A stretch of 26,574 nt of DNA from a virus. The translations under genes and the position numbers were made by a program. The notes below the pieces were generated by a model. It did no database searches. It had not been told where the DNA came from and saw nothing but the letters and a program-made list of their open reading frames with translations. Numbering within the stretch: position 1 is the first letter of the stretch; every line of letters starts with the position of its first letter. Positions 1 to 7,812 of the stretch are shown here, in pieces. The stretch is taken from positions 1-26,574 of the IMG/VR virus record IMGVR_UViG_3300007344_000193; one strand, given 5' to 3'.

Positions 1-470
1 AACTCTTGAGGAATAATACTACGAACTTGTATATAAATATGTTCGTATTTCTCATAGAGTTTAGCTACTGGAATGAGTTTGTTTGGTTTTGGATAATCCG
101 TATTTTGGGAGTAAATGTGTGTATGTACTACTTGCTCTTCTTGTATATACGTAGGGTTAAGTATGGATAGGTCGAGCAAGCTTTTGATTGGTAAGTAATA
201 TAGTGTTTGTTTTTTATCTCGGACCCATATACGCTCTATACTTTGTAGTACACTGTCTATAACCGTTTTATTAAGCGAAAAAGTCTCACTATGGTCAATA
301 CATAATATATAACCTTTAGTGTCATTAAACGGTCTAATATAAATTAATGAAATGTCATTTAAAGCAGGATGAACATTATCATGATATGGGATTACTTCAA
401 CAAATGCATCTTGTATAGGATGTTGTTTTAAATAATCTAATTGTTCCTCTGTCTCTATTAACCAAAACAT
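1..470 (-). CDS. N-terminal part of an unrecognised protein, possibly a family A DNA polymerase (runs off the window)
   Basis: An open frame begins at an ATG at 470 and stays open for about 156 codons to the window edge, so only the N-terminus is visible. The protein starts MFWLIETEEQLDYL and continues with a segment reading IRPFNDTKGYILCIDH. This mix of beta-strands and acidic residues recalls the exonuclease-type N-terminus of polymerase-like proteins in marine phages, but no catalytic motif can be checked within the visible part, so that call is weak. A 47-base gap separates it from the preceding gene. There is no clear Shine-Dalgarno sequence. The ATATTTAT motif found before many virion genes is absent here, which would fit a replication gene outside the virion set. 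The reading frame is much more certain than the function. Confidence 0.6.
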   Translation of the reverse strand, partial: MFWLIETEEQLDYLKQHPIQDAFVEVIPYHDNVHPALNDISLIYIRPFNDTKGYILCIDHSETFSLNKTVIDSVLQSIERIWVRDKKQTLYYLPIKSLLDLSILNPTYIQEEQVVHTHIYSQNTDYPKPNKLIPVAKLYEKYEHIYIQVRSIIPQE

Positions 471-517
471 AACCTTGATTTGCTATTAATATAGTATCAA
501 GATTTTACAAAGACAAA

Positions 518-1120
518 TTAAAAATAGAATTTATCATAACCCCCATGTGCTTCTATATATTTAGTTAAACCATAAAGTTGGAGGGACTGTTCTTTTCTTG
601 TTACATTGATTCTATTAGTTTGTACTACTTTTTCATAGTCACCTGCTATTAACCAATATATTTGAAAAGGAATATATAGTTGAACCCAATTTTGGTTTTT
701 ATTATATAAAGCTGTATATGTTGAATTATTAATTTCTATAAAAACAGGTTCATTAACTTTTCTACAAAAATATCTTACAAATTGTCCTATACCATAATCT
801 GTTTGTTGTGGAGACCTAAAAACAGGGGTTGGTACATTTTGTTTTTGACCAGTTGAAATAATAGTAGCATATGATTCTGTTTTTCCACTTGGGCCAAAAT
901 CATCTATTAAACGAATATCTGTTTTAATTGATTGATCACTATCAAGAAGAGAAATTTCTATTATTTCTCGATTTCCTTTAGTTGGAGATTTACCTTCATA
1001 AAACTTTCCATTGTATAAAGCATAATAATATCCTGTAAAAGAAGATTTATTATCAGCGTAAATGTATTCTCCTCCATTAGTATAAAGACCTGTTTTTATT
1101 TTGTTTTTAGGATAGTACAT
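518..1120 (-). CDS. Unknown protein after the baseplate hub, probable virion or tail protein
   Basis: A 200-residue protein with no family I can name confidently. It is rich in Tyr, Asn and Lys, and looks mainly beta-stranded. The N-terminus alternates aromatic and Gly residues (GLYTNGGEYIYADN), and a short segment reads GKFYEGKSPTKGN. There is no signal peptide or membrane segment. It is the last gene of the tail cluster, 20 bases after the hub gene. Its ATG is preceded at exactly 5 nt by the ATATTTAT motif shared with seven other virion genes, which argues that it belongs to the virion set rather than to the next gene. A baseplate or neck role is inferred from position only. Confidence 0.7.
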   Translation of the reverse strand: MYYPKNKIKTGLYTNGGEYIYADNKSSFTGYYYALYNGKFYEGKSPTKGNREIIEISLLDSDQSIKTDIRLIDDFGPSGKTESYATIISTGQKQNVPTPVFRSPQQTDYGIGQFVRYFCRKVNEPVFIEINNSTYTALYNKNQNWVQLYIPFQIYWLIAGDYEKVVQTNRINVTRKEQSLQLYGLTKYIEAHGGYDKFYF

Positions 1121-1125
1121 TTATT

Positions 1126-1133
1126 ATAAATAT
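1126..1133 (-). promoter_or_regulatory. ATATTTAT motif, copy 1, 5 nt before the ATG of the gene ending at 518
   Basis: On the minus strand the sequence reads ATATTTAT-AATAA-ATG. It lies in the 20-base gap after the hub gene. The copy is extended on its 5' side by AT rather than TA, so it is slightly divergent from the rest. Function unproven: late promoter giving a near-leaderless transcript, translation signal or RNA-processing site. Confidence 0.5.
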
Positions 1134-1140
1134 ATTTTTA

Positions 1141-4100
1141 TTATACATTTGGTACTTCATTGACTGGGATTGATGATGGGAGAGTTGAATAAAATTTAAC
1201 TGCTTTACATAATCCTTCTACAAAGATCTTACCTGTTTCAGCACTTCCCCAACCTGCATTTGCTTTAATCATATATTTTATAGTGGCTTCGGGATCATTT
1301 TTAACTCCTTCAAAAGTACTTTTATGTCTATTTATAGCTTTTTGGAAATATAAACCAGCTACCCAAGCCGCTATTTTGTATATTCCATCTGAATCTTTTT
1401 TATTTAAATCCTCTGGATTTTTTACTAGGTCAACTTGGCCTGCTGGGCTTCCAAGTTCTCTATATAATCTATTATAACCAGCATATCCATCACCGCTTTT
1501 TTCACTTCCTAAAAATGTTACACCATTATATCCCCTACCAATATATCTCCACGCTTGTCCTTTTGGATTTCCATATAAACCACCATAAAATAACTCCCAA
1601 AAATCTTTATCAGCTTGTATATGTTTAGGACAAGAACCATCAGCATAACATCCTGAGCTATAGTCACTAGCACCATCTGCTAAAAGTTTTAATACTTTAT
1701 TTCTTAAAGGAGGGTTTTGTACTTTTGGCCATACTTCAATAATTCTTTTTATTTTAGTATTACCATTAACATAACTTATTTCATCTACCGGTTTAAAGTT
1801 TGATTCTTTAGAACTAACAGATACAATTGCTCTGGCTTGACTTTCTGTAAAATTAAATTTAGAAGATTTAAGAAGTTTATATAAATAAATAGCATTTTTT
1901 CTTTTTTCGCTAGAAAGATTACTAAAAGGTGTTACCTTTTTAAGAATTTCTGGGTCGCAACTTCCTAGTCCTTGGAAGGTTACACCACCGCCACCACCAT
2001 TATTAGTAACTACTCTTATATATTTTTCAACATTTTCAGAAACAGGAATAACCTCATTATTTTTAGATTTATTTACTATTTGACTTTCTAAAGTTGTAGT
2101 CCATTTATTGTTTGTTATAGTATGAGATATAGCTTTAGCAATAAAGTTATAAGATCTATTATCATACATTGGAGGTAATATTTTATCATCAACCTCAAAA
2201 GTTTCAAATATTTTCATTCCTGAAAGGCCCATCATTGTTAGTGATAAGTTATAAGGAATAACTATAGGGTTAGGTATTAATCCGTTTTTTACAGAGTTAT
2301 TAATTTCGTAGTTGGCTAAGTCTCTATTAGCAGACATAAAAGCATCTACCTCACCTCTGTTTATACTTAATTGTCCCCAAATATCTTGAGCAAAAGTTTT
2401 AGCGGTATTATAAAGATTATTAAGGTCTTTAACTGTTGTACCCCCAGATGTTGATCCTATTTCTGCTGCTGATTTCTTTTGGGATATAATTCTATCAACT
2501 AGTCCTTCATTATATTTAGATAATCCTGTATAATCCATACCTAATACATTAGTATCAGATTGGGCAGCGATAGTTATCATATTAACAAAGTCATTAGTTA
2601 ATTGGGAAGTGAAGTTCACATCATATATAAAAGAACCATAATTAAACCTACCTATAGGTTTAAAACCAAAAAGATTAAAAAATGCAGGAGCATTTGATTT
2701 TTCTTTTAACCCCCCATAATTTAAAATTTTATAATCATATATTTTTACATAATTAGTTTCCCTATCATAAATTACTTGAAAGTCATGACAATAACCTAAA
2801 GCAGCGTTTATACCTGTTAGTAATTGATTTAAAAAGGAAATTAAAGATAAATTACCTTGTTTATCTATATTATTATTAGCTACTGTTGCTATATATTCTA
2901 GATTAACATGAATATCCATTAACCTTCCAATAAAATTATTTACAATAAAGTCTGTATTTAGATCTTGTGATGTTAACCCCGATTCGATATCATCAGCATT
3001 TCTAGTTTTAGTTAAATTAGGAGTTGTACTTTTATCTTTATCTGGTATTCTTTTAAATTTTCCATCTTTAATAGTCCAAGAACCTTGTTCTGTTAAATTA
3101 GTAGGTTCATTATCTTTTTTTCCAAACTGAAAGTATCTACTTCTAGTTATATATCTAATGGAATTTGGAAAATTAATAGTATAAGCCTCAACTTCTTTTG
3201 GTGCTCCTTTGATAGTTATTGTTTCTGGTCCTGTAAAACCAGCTGAGCCTGAGAATACTACTGGTATATTTTCAAATACTCTTCCAAGATTTTCTTCTTG
3301 TATTACTTCATCTCTACTTGTTGTTCCCCCACCAGCATTTGATTGAAATGTAGAAGGTAAACCTCCATAAAAAGGATGACCAGAAGCATCTGTTGACCCA
3401 GAGGCTGCTTTATTTTCAGATGTTAAGTCAGTAGAAATACTTTTTAAATATTGTTGAGCGGCTGTGAGGGCTTGTTCAGCGGCTGTTGGTTCTTTAATAA
3501 CATCAAGAAAACCAGCGGGTTCAGTAGTTTCTGTATTTGGTTTAGTGACTTCAAAAGGATTAAATACTCTTTCACCAGGAGTAGTAGGAGAAAAATCTAT
3601 TGTTCCTATATTTTCAATTGATTGATTTATTTCAAGAACATCCTGAGCAAGTTCAACATTCTTTTGTTGTTGTTGTAGTTTTCTTTGTAGTTCAGCTATT
3701 TTTTCTGGTCTTTCTCTAACTTTTTTATAAGATTCAGGAACAGCAATTTTTCCATCTCTTACAGGAATCATACAAATTTCAGGGTCAGCTGAAATATGTT
3801 TACTAAAATGGAAACAATAATTGTTATTATTTGTATCTATTCTAAAATAAGGGTTACTTTTGCTAGTACTATATAATAAAAGATTATTTTGAATAAAATC
3901 TAGCAGATTACCTAACTTCATAAAATATAGAAAATCATTAGCAGTATCTGTAGTTTCAATTATTAAACCTTCTTCATTTACTGTTTTTGTTTTTTCTATT
4001 TTTTCTACTTTCATAGATAAAATATCTTGAGAAGCACCCCCGGTATTTCCTTGCAGATAATCTCTAACACGTTTTAATTCTAAATGTATCCTTGATTTAT

Positions 4101-5289
4101 TAGCTAATCTATCTACAACATTTGTAGCTTCTATATCTTCTCCAGTAAGAGTTATAATTTCATTTCTTATTTCAGTTGGTCTACCTTTTAAATCATTAAC
4201 TTCTTTTCTTAATTCTTCAATAGTAGGTACAGAAGCAGCAACTACTTCTTTATATTTAGGTGTATTTATAAGTAGTACATTTTTTCGTTTATATTCCTCA
4301 AACGCTGTTTCAAGAGCTTGTAGTTCTTTAGCTTTTTCTGCTATTTTACTTTCATTAAGAGCTAACTCAGCTTTAAGGTCTTCAACTGTTTTATTTCTTT
4401 GATCTTGGTCTAAAAGCTGTTGTTTAGCCCCTAAAGCCCCTTCTCCTGGAGATACTGTGTTTATTTTTAAATTTTCAAGTAAATCTCCTTGAGTTACAGC
4501 ATATACTGTTATTTTATAAGTACCATTAGGTTGAAATGTAAACTTAAAATTTTTAACAATTAAGTATAAGGCATCATAATTGCCTGATTGTTTTTGTTTT
4601 TCTTTTTTTATTTCATTGTATATAGTATATTGAGTGCTTTTTTTAGATAATATTGATTTAAAAGGATCAGTTATTAAACTAGTTGGATCATTATGAATAA
4701 CAGTCGCTGTATCATTATCAATATATCTTGTCCATCCCCATTCTAATAAGAAACTATAACCAGGATGTAAAAATAAAGTATCAATTATATTTAGTTGTTC
4801 TTTATTAAAAGCAATTATATCGATTTCTGCATTAGCTAAAGCTCCTTTATTTACATAACTTACTCTTACAGATTCAATACCAGGCATTGGTCTTAGTCCT
4901 TGATCTAATCCAGCAAAACCATAAGAATTAGTTATAGAAAAATCACTATTAGCAGCAAAATAATCTTGATTGTTTGTAGAAGGATTAAAAGATAAACTAT
5001 CTCCTGAACCTGTTACTGAAGATACTCCATTATATAAAATAAAATTTTTAGCTAAGTTTTCACTTGCATAATCTGCTCCTAAATTTAATGAAACTAATCT
5101 TTCAGCCGCTCTTGGTCCTCTAATATCAATACCAGATATCATTCTAGTCCAAGCTGAATTGTTATGTAACCATTGGTTAACACTATCATTAATAGTATTA
5201 CCCTCTTGTGAATAACCTAAAAGAGTTTGTCTAGCTTCTACTTGTTGTGTTACAAATCTATCAAAAACTTCACCTATAATATTTGCCAT
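1141..5289 (-). CDS. Baseplate hub protein (gp27-like) with C-terminal GH19-like peptidoglycan hydrolase
   Basis: A 1382-residue protein that probably forms the centre of the baseplate and digests the cell wall on injection. The N-terminal third has hub-type beta segments (HPGYSFLLEWGWTRY; KFTFQPNGTYKITVY). A Lys/Glu/Leu-rich coiled coil follows at about 290-380. A Ser/Gly/Thr-rich linker lies around 600-660. Near 1060-1110 is a segment typical of gp27/gpD-type hubs (EVDDKILPPMYDNRSYNF, then NNKWTTTLES). From about 1157 to 1375 comes a lysozyme/chitinase-like domain: SKESNF with Glu1162 as likely catalytic acid, and GRGYNGVTF near 1251, which resembles the GRG-Y core of GH19 enzymes. T4 carries the lysozyme on a separate protein, gp5; here hub and enzyme are one chain. 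It starts one base after the LysM gene stop. The hub call is strong; the exact hydrolase family is moderate. Confidence 0.82.
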   Translation of the reverse strand: MANIIGEVFDRFVTQQVEARQTLLGYSQEGNTINDSVNQWLHNNSAWTRMISGIDIRGPRAAERLVSLNLGADYASENLAKNFILYNGVSSVTGSGDSLSFNPSTNNQDYFAANSDFSITNSYGFAGLDQGLRPMPGIESVRVSYVNKGALANAEIDIIAFNKEQLNIIDTLFLHPGYSFLLEWGWTRYIDNDTATVIHNDPTSLITDPFKSILSKKSTQYTIYNEIKKEKQKQSGNYDALYLIVKNFKFTFQPNGTYKITVYAVTQGDLLENLKINTVSPGEGALGAKQQLLDQDQRNKTVEDLKAELALNESKIAEKAKELQALETAFEEYKRKNVLLINTPKYKEVVAASVPTIEELRKEVNDLKGRPTEIRNEIITLTGEDIEATNVVDRLANKSRIHLELKRVRDYLQGNTGGASQDILSMKVEKIEKTKTVNEEGLIIETTDTANDFLYFMKLGNLLDFIQNNLLLYSTSKSNPYFRIDTNNNNYCFHFSKHISADPEICMIPVRDGKIAVPESYKKVRERPEKIAELQRKLQQQQKNVELAQDVLEINQSIENIGTIDFSPTTPGERVFNPFEVTKPNTETTEPAGFLDVIKEPTAAEQALTAAQQYLKSISTDLTSENKAASGSTDASGHPFYGGLPSTFQSNAGGGTTSRDEVIQEENLGRVFENIPVVFSGSAGFTGPETITIKGAPKEVEAYTINFPNSIRYITRSRYFQFGKKDNEPTNLTEQGSWTIKDGKFKRIPDKDKSTTPNLTKTRNADDIESGLTSQDLNTDFIVNNFIGRLMDIHVNLEYIATVANNNIDKQGNLSLISFLNQLLTGINAALGYCHDFQVIYDRETNYVKIYDYKILNYGGLKEKSNAPAFFNLFGFKPIGRFNYGSFIYDVNFTSQLTNDFVNMITIAAQSDTNVLGMDYTGLSKYNEGLVDRIISQKKSAAEIGSTSGGTTVKDLNNLYNTAKTFAQDIWGQLSINRGEVDAFMSANRDLANYEINNSVKNGLIPNPIVIPYNLSLTMMGLSGMKIFETFEVDDKILPPMYDNRSYNFIAKAISHTITNNKWTTTLESQIVNKSKNNEVIPVSENVEKYIRVVTNNGGGGGVTFQGLGSCDPEILKKVTPFSNLSSEKRKNAIYLYKLLKSSKFNFTESQARAIVSVSSKESNFKPVDEISYVNGNTKIKRIIEVWPKVQNPPLRNKVLKLLADGASDYSSGCYADGSCPKHIQADKDFWELFYGGLYGNPKGQAWRYIGRGYNGVTFLGSEKSGDGYAGYNRLYRELGSPAGQVDLVKNPEDLNKKDSDGIYKIAAWVAGLYFQKAINRHKSTFEGVKNDPEATIKYMIKANAGWGSAETGKIFVEGLCKAVKFYSTLPSSIPVNEVPNV

Positions 5290-5290
5290 A

Positions 5291-5602
5291 TCACTGATTA
5301 TTTAATAACTGAAAATTTAAAATAATATTACTTAAATTTCCTGGAATTCTAATTTGAGTACCTTCAGGTACATAAAGAGAACCCATACCTAAGTCAGGAT
5401 TAGCTACAGATATTACCCAATAATATTCTGATGAGCCATAAAACTGTTTAGCTAAATTATCTAAACGGTCTCCTGCTGTTGTATAAACATAAATATCTCC
5501 AGAAGTATAAGGAATGTCAGGATATTTAACTCCAACAAAAGAAACAATTGTTCCTTCAGTATTTGTTGTGTTTTGTCCTATTGTATTTCTATATCTATTC
5601 AT
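5291..5602 (-). CDS. LysM-domain baseplate protein (gp53-like)
   Basis: A 103-residue protein with a central LysM-type fold at about 40-88: VYTTAGDRLDNLAKQFYGSS, then YYWVISVANPD, and a closing segment YVPEGTQIRIP. In contractile phages such small LysM proteins (T4 gp53 and P2 gpX types) are baseplate or tail-tip parts that hold hub and wedge together rather than free enzymes. It has no signal peptide. It sits between the 628-residue baseplate candidate, 5 bases before it, and the hub, 1 base after it, so the three are probably co-translated. The LysM assignment is clear. Whether it corresponds to the wedge or the hub component is inference. Confidence 0.8.
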   Translation of the reverse strand: MNRYRNTIGQNTTNTEGTIVSFVGVKYPDIPYTSGDIYVYTTAGDRLDNLAKQFYGSSEYYWVISVANPDLGMGSLYVPEGTQIRIPGNLSNIILNFQLLNNQ

Positions 5603-5607
5603 AACTT

Positions 5608-7494
5608 TTAAGCATTAGGTAAACCATCAGGAATAGCTCTACTAAATAAAGATTGATTTTTAAGTCGAACATCTGTAGGAGTTGAAGCATTTAATGGTCC
5701 TGAAATTCTTCTTTGGCTAGTAGGTTCTAAAACAAATGGTTTTTGGAGTTTATTTGGTATATTTATTTGTCCAGGGTTTGTTGGTTTTGGTATTGGAGCA
5801 GATTTTAATGTTGTTCCACTTATATTATCAACTTTAGATCCAAACCTTTCAGCGGCTTCTCTATTAACAATATAGGCTGCTTTGTTAAATTTATCTTCAT
5901 TACCTACAAAATTTCCATTTGTTTTAGGAACAAAATTATGAACAGGAGTAAAGGTCATACTAACATTAATCACCATCGGTAATATTTGAGTTCCATTATC
6001 TAAAAGATTACCATTATTGTCTCTAGCTATATCCCAAGGGACATTATTTGCTACTGAGTAATTTATACTATTAATAAATCCAGGAGTTTGTGTCAAATAA
6101 TCTCCTACAGTTAATTTAACAAAATTACCTCTCATAAATCCGGTTGAGTTAGAATAATCAGGAGCAGTTAATGAGGCTAAATAACTTATTTTTTTATATT
6201 GAGGTTGTTGTTCGAGTCTTGATTCAATAGCTATAGTAAATCCTAAACTAATTGACCTATTAAAGCTATCATAAATATGAAAATTCTCACCTCTACCAGA
6301 ATATTTAAATGATTGCCAATTTCCTGTAAAACTATCTCCAAAATTGTCTATATAAGCTCTAAAATGAACAAAAGTATAATTTGAAGGGTCATCATTATTA
6401 ACTACTTGAAAATAAAAAGGTATTAAATCTGATTCTGAATAATCTGTATCTACTTTGTTTGAACTATATAAAGAAACAGTATTGATTTTATCAGTAGACT
6501 GGTTTGAAGATAAAGCAGTTATATCAGAAACGTCTTTAAAACGAGTTCCTGGGTCAGACATTCCAAAAGTATCTTGTCTGTTGTTTTCAGAATAATTTCC
6601 TTTAGCTAAAAAGCTTTTAAATTTATATCCACCTCCTGCTTCAGCACCACCATCATAAGTTCTACTTCTAAAATCATTAAGGTAAGGAGTAGAAATTGGA
6701 TCTGATTTAAAAGGTCCGGAATTGCTTAGTTTTTCACTGGTCCAAGATGAATAATTAGATTCAAAAGTATTATCTAGTTTTTGTATAGTAAGAGTTGTAT
6801 CAGTTACTCTTCTATAACTAGATAAAGCATCATTTATAATAAAATCATTATCATTAAACTTGATACTAAAACCTTTAGATACTTTTAAGTCTGGTGAGTC
6901 TGGAAGTTGAGATATTTTAGATTTGTATAGTAAAGTTAAACGGTTAGTATTTTCTGTATTATATTGTTTATCTGTTTTAACTAGATATGAGTTTTCACCT
7001 TGACCATGAGGTATATCAAAGTAAAATGGATTTAAACCAGATTTATTTATATGGGTACCAATAGGATTACCTGCTAATTGAGCTAGAGTATTTAAAGGAC
7101 TATAAATTTCTCTTGGATAAATATCATTTGGTAATTTTGGTTTAAATGTTTTTTCTAATAAGTTTTGTTGAGCAATCCAAAGTAAACCTTGTGATGAAGC
7201 TAAAAATTTTCCAATTCTTATTTCATCTTCTTTAACATGTTTAGCAACAGATACTCCTCCTCTAATAAATAAATCATTATTTAAACCAGTGCTACCTAAT
7301 TGGTCTACAGATAAGTCAAAACTATTTTGTTTACTAACAGTTACAAAAGGTTGACCACTATTTCCTCCACCAGGACGGTCATATCCATAAGGTATGCTTT
7401 TTTGCCCAAAAGAATTAGGCGTTGACACATACCCACGACCACCTGAGTAGTATTTAAAGTTACCTAGATCTGTTAGTAAATCTACTAAAGGCAT
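5608..7494 (-). CDS. Putative baseplate or tail-tip structural protein
   Basis: A 628-residue protein that I place by context rather than by a recognised domain. It lies between the tape measure region and the LysM and hub genes, where T4-like phages keep baseplate and tube-initiator proteins (gp48/gp54 type). The N-terminal 60 residues are Gly/Tyr/Ser-rich. The body contains a segment typical of structural proteins, reading PFYFQVVNNDDPSNYTFVHF and then RAYIDNFGDSFTGNWQSF. A later stretch GDYLTQTPGFINSINYS with LPMVINVSMTFTPVH looks like a beta-rich assembly domain. The last 80 residues are Pro/Asn-rich and probably flexible. There is no enzyme motif, signal peptide or membrane segment. The start follows the previous stop by three bases. 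Confidence 0.65.
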   Translation of the reverse strand: MPLVDLLTDLGNFKYYSGGRGYVSTPNSFGQKSIPYGYDRPGGGNSGQPFVTVSKQNSFDLSVDQLGSTGLNNDLFIRGGVSVAKHVKEDEIRIGKFLASSQGLLWIAQQNLLEKTFKPKLPNDIYPREIYSPLNTLAQLAGNPIGTHINKSGLNPFYFDIPHGQGENSYLVKTDKQYNTENTNRLTLLYKSKISQLPDSPDLKVSKGFSIKFNDNDFIINDALSSYRRVTDTTLTIQKLDNTFESNYSSWTSEKLSNSGPFKSDPISTPYLNDFRSRTYDGGAEAGGGYKFKSFLAKGNYSENNRQDTFGMSDPGTRFKDVSDITALSSNQSTDKINTVSLYSSNKVDTDYSESDLIPFYFQVVNNDDPSNYTFVHFRAYIDNFGDSFTGNWQSFKYSGRGENFHIYDSFNRSISLGFTIAIESRLEQQPQYKKISYLASLTAPDYSNSTGFMRGNFVKLTVGDYLTQTPGFINSINYSVANNVPWDIARDNNGNLLDNGTQILPMVINVSMTFTPVHNFVPKTNGNFVGNEDKFNKAAYIVNREAAERFGSKVDNISGTTLKSAPIPKPTNPGQINIPNKLQKPFVLEPTSQRRISGPLNASTPTDVRLKNQSLFSRAIPDGLPNA

Positions 7495-7497
7495 TTA

Positions 7498-7779
7498 TTA
7501 TCCTGGTAAAGTATTTAGATATTTTTTATTATCAGGTACACTACCGTTGTTTCTATCTAAGATAGAAGGTTGAGGTAATTGATTGTTAGTACCATCTAAA
7601 TATTCTTGATATGCAGAATTTACTTCATTTTTGTTAGCTCCACTAACTGAGTAACTAGGTTGGTCTCCATCAGCGTGTAATTTAGAAGATTTAGTAGCAC
7701 CTGGGTTTGGTAATGGAGTTGTACCATTATAGCTTGAGTATGCTGATCCTTTTGTTTTTAATAAATCTAGAATTCCCAT
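7498..7779 (-). CDS. Small hypothetical protein between tape measure and baseplate genes
   Basis: A 93-residue protein rich in Ser, Asn, Gly and Pro, of low complexity and probably largely disordered apart from the N-terminal MGILDLLKTKG helix. I recognise no family. It lies between the tape measure and the large baseplate protein. The short N-terminal helix resembles the start of the following gene (MPLVDLLTDLGNFKYYSGG; here MGILDLLKTKGSAYSSYNG), which may reflect an old partial duplication or a shared docking peptide. The ATATTTAT motif lies 17 nt before its ATG, suggesting it begins a transcription or translation unit that continues into the baseplate genes. Confidence 0.6.
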   Translation of the reverse strand: MGILDLLKTKGSAYSSYNGTTPLPNPGATKSSKLHADGDQPSYSVSGANKNEVNSAYQEYLDGTNNQLPQPSILDRNNGSVPDNKKYLNTLPG

Positions 7780-7796
7780 AATTTTATTGTTTTATT

Positions 7797-7804
7797 ATAA
7801 ATAT
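7797..7804 (-). promoter_or_regulatory. ATATTTAT motif, copy 2, 17 nt before the ATG at 7779
   Basis: Minus-strand TTAATATTTATAAT lies in the 33-base gap between the tape measure stop and the small gene that begins the baseplate group. It agrees fully with the consensus of the other copies. Confidence 0.5.
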
Positions 7805-7812
7805 TAAAAAAA

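Noticed and set aside
1283-1477. Short plus-strand frame opposite the hub hydrolase domain
   Set aside because: Antisense of a well-supported domain; no initiation signal.
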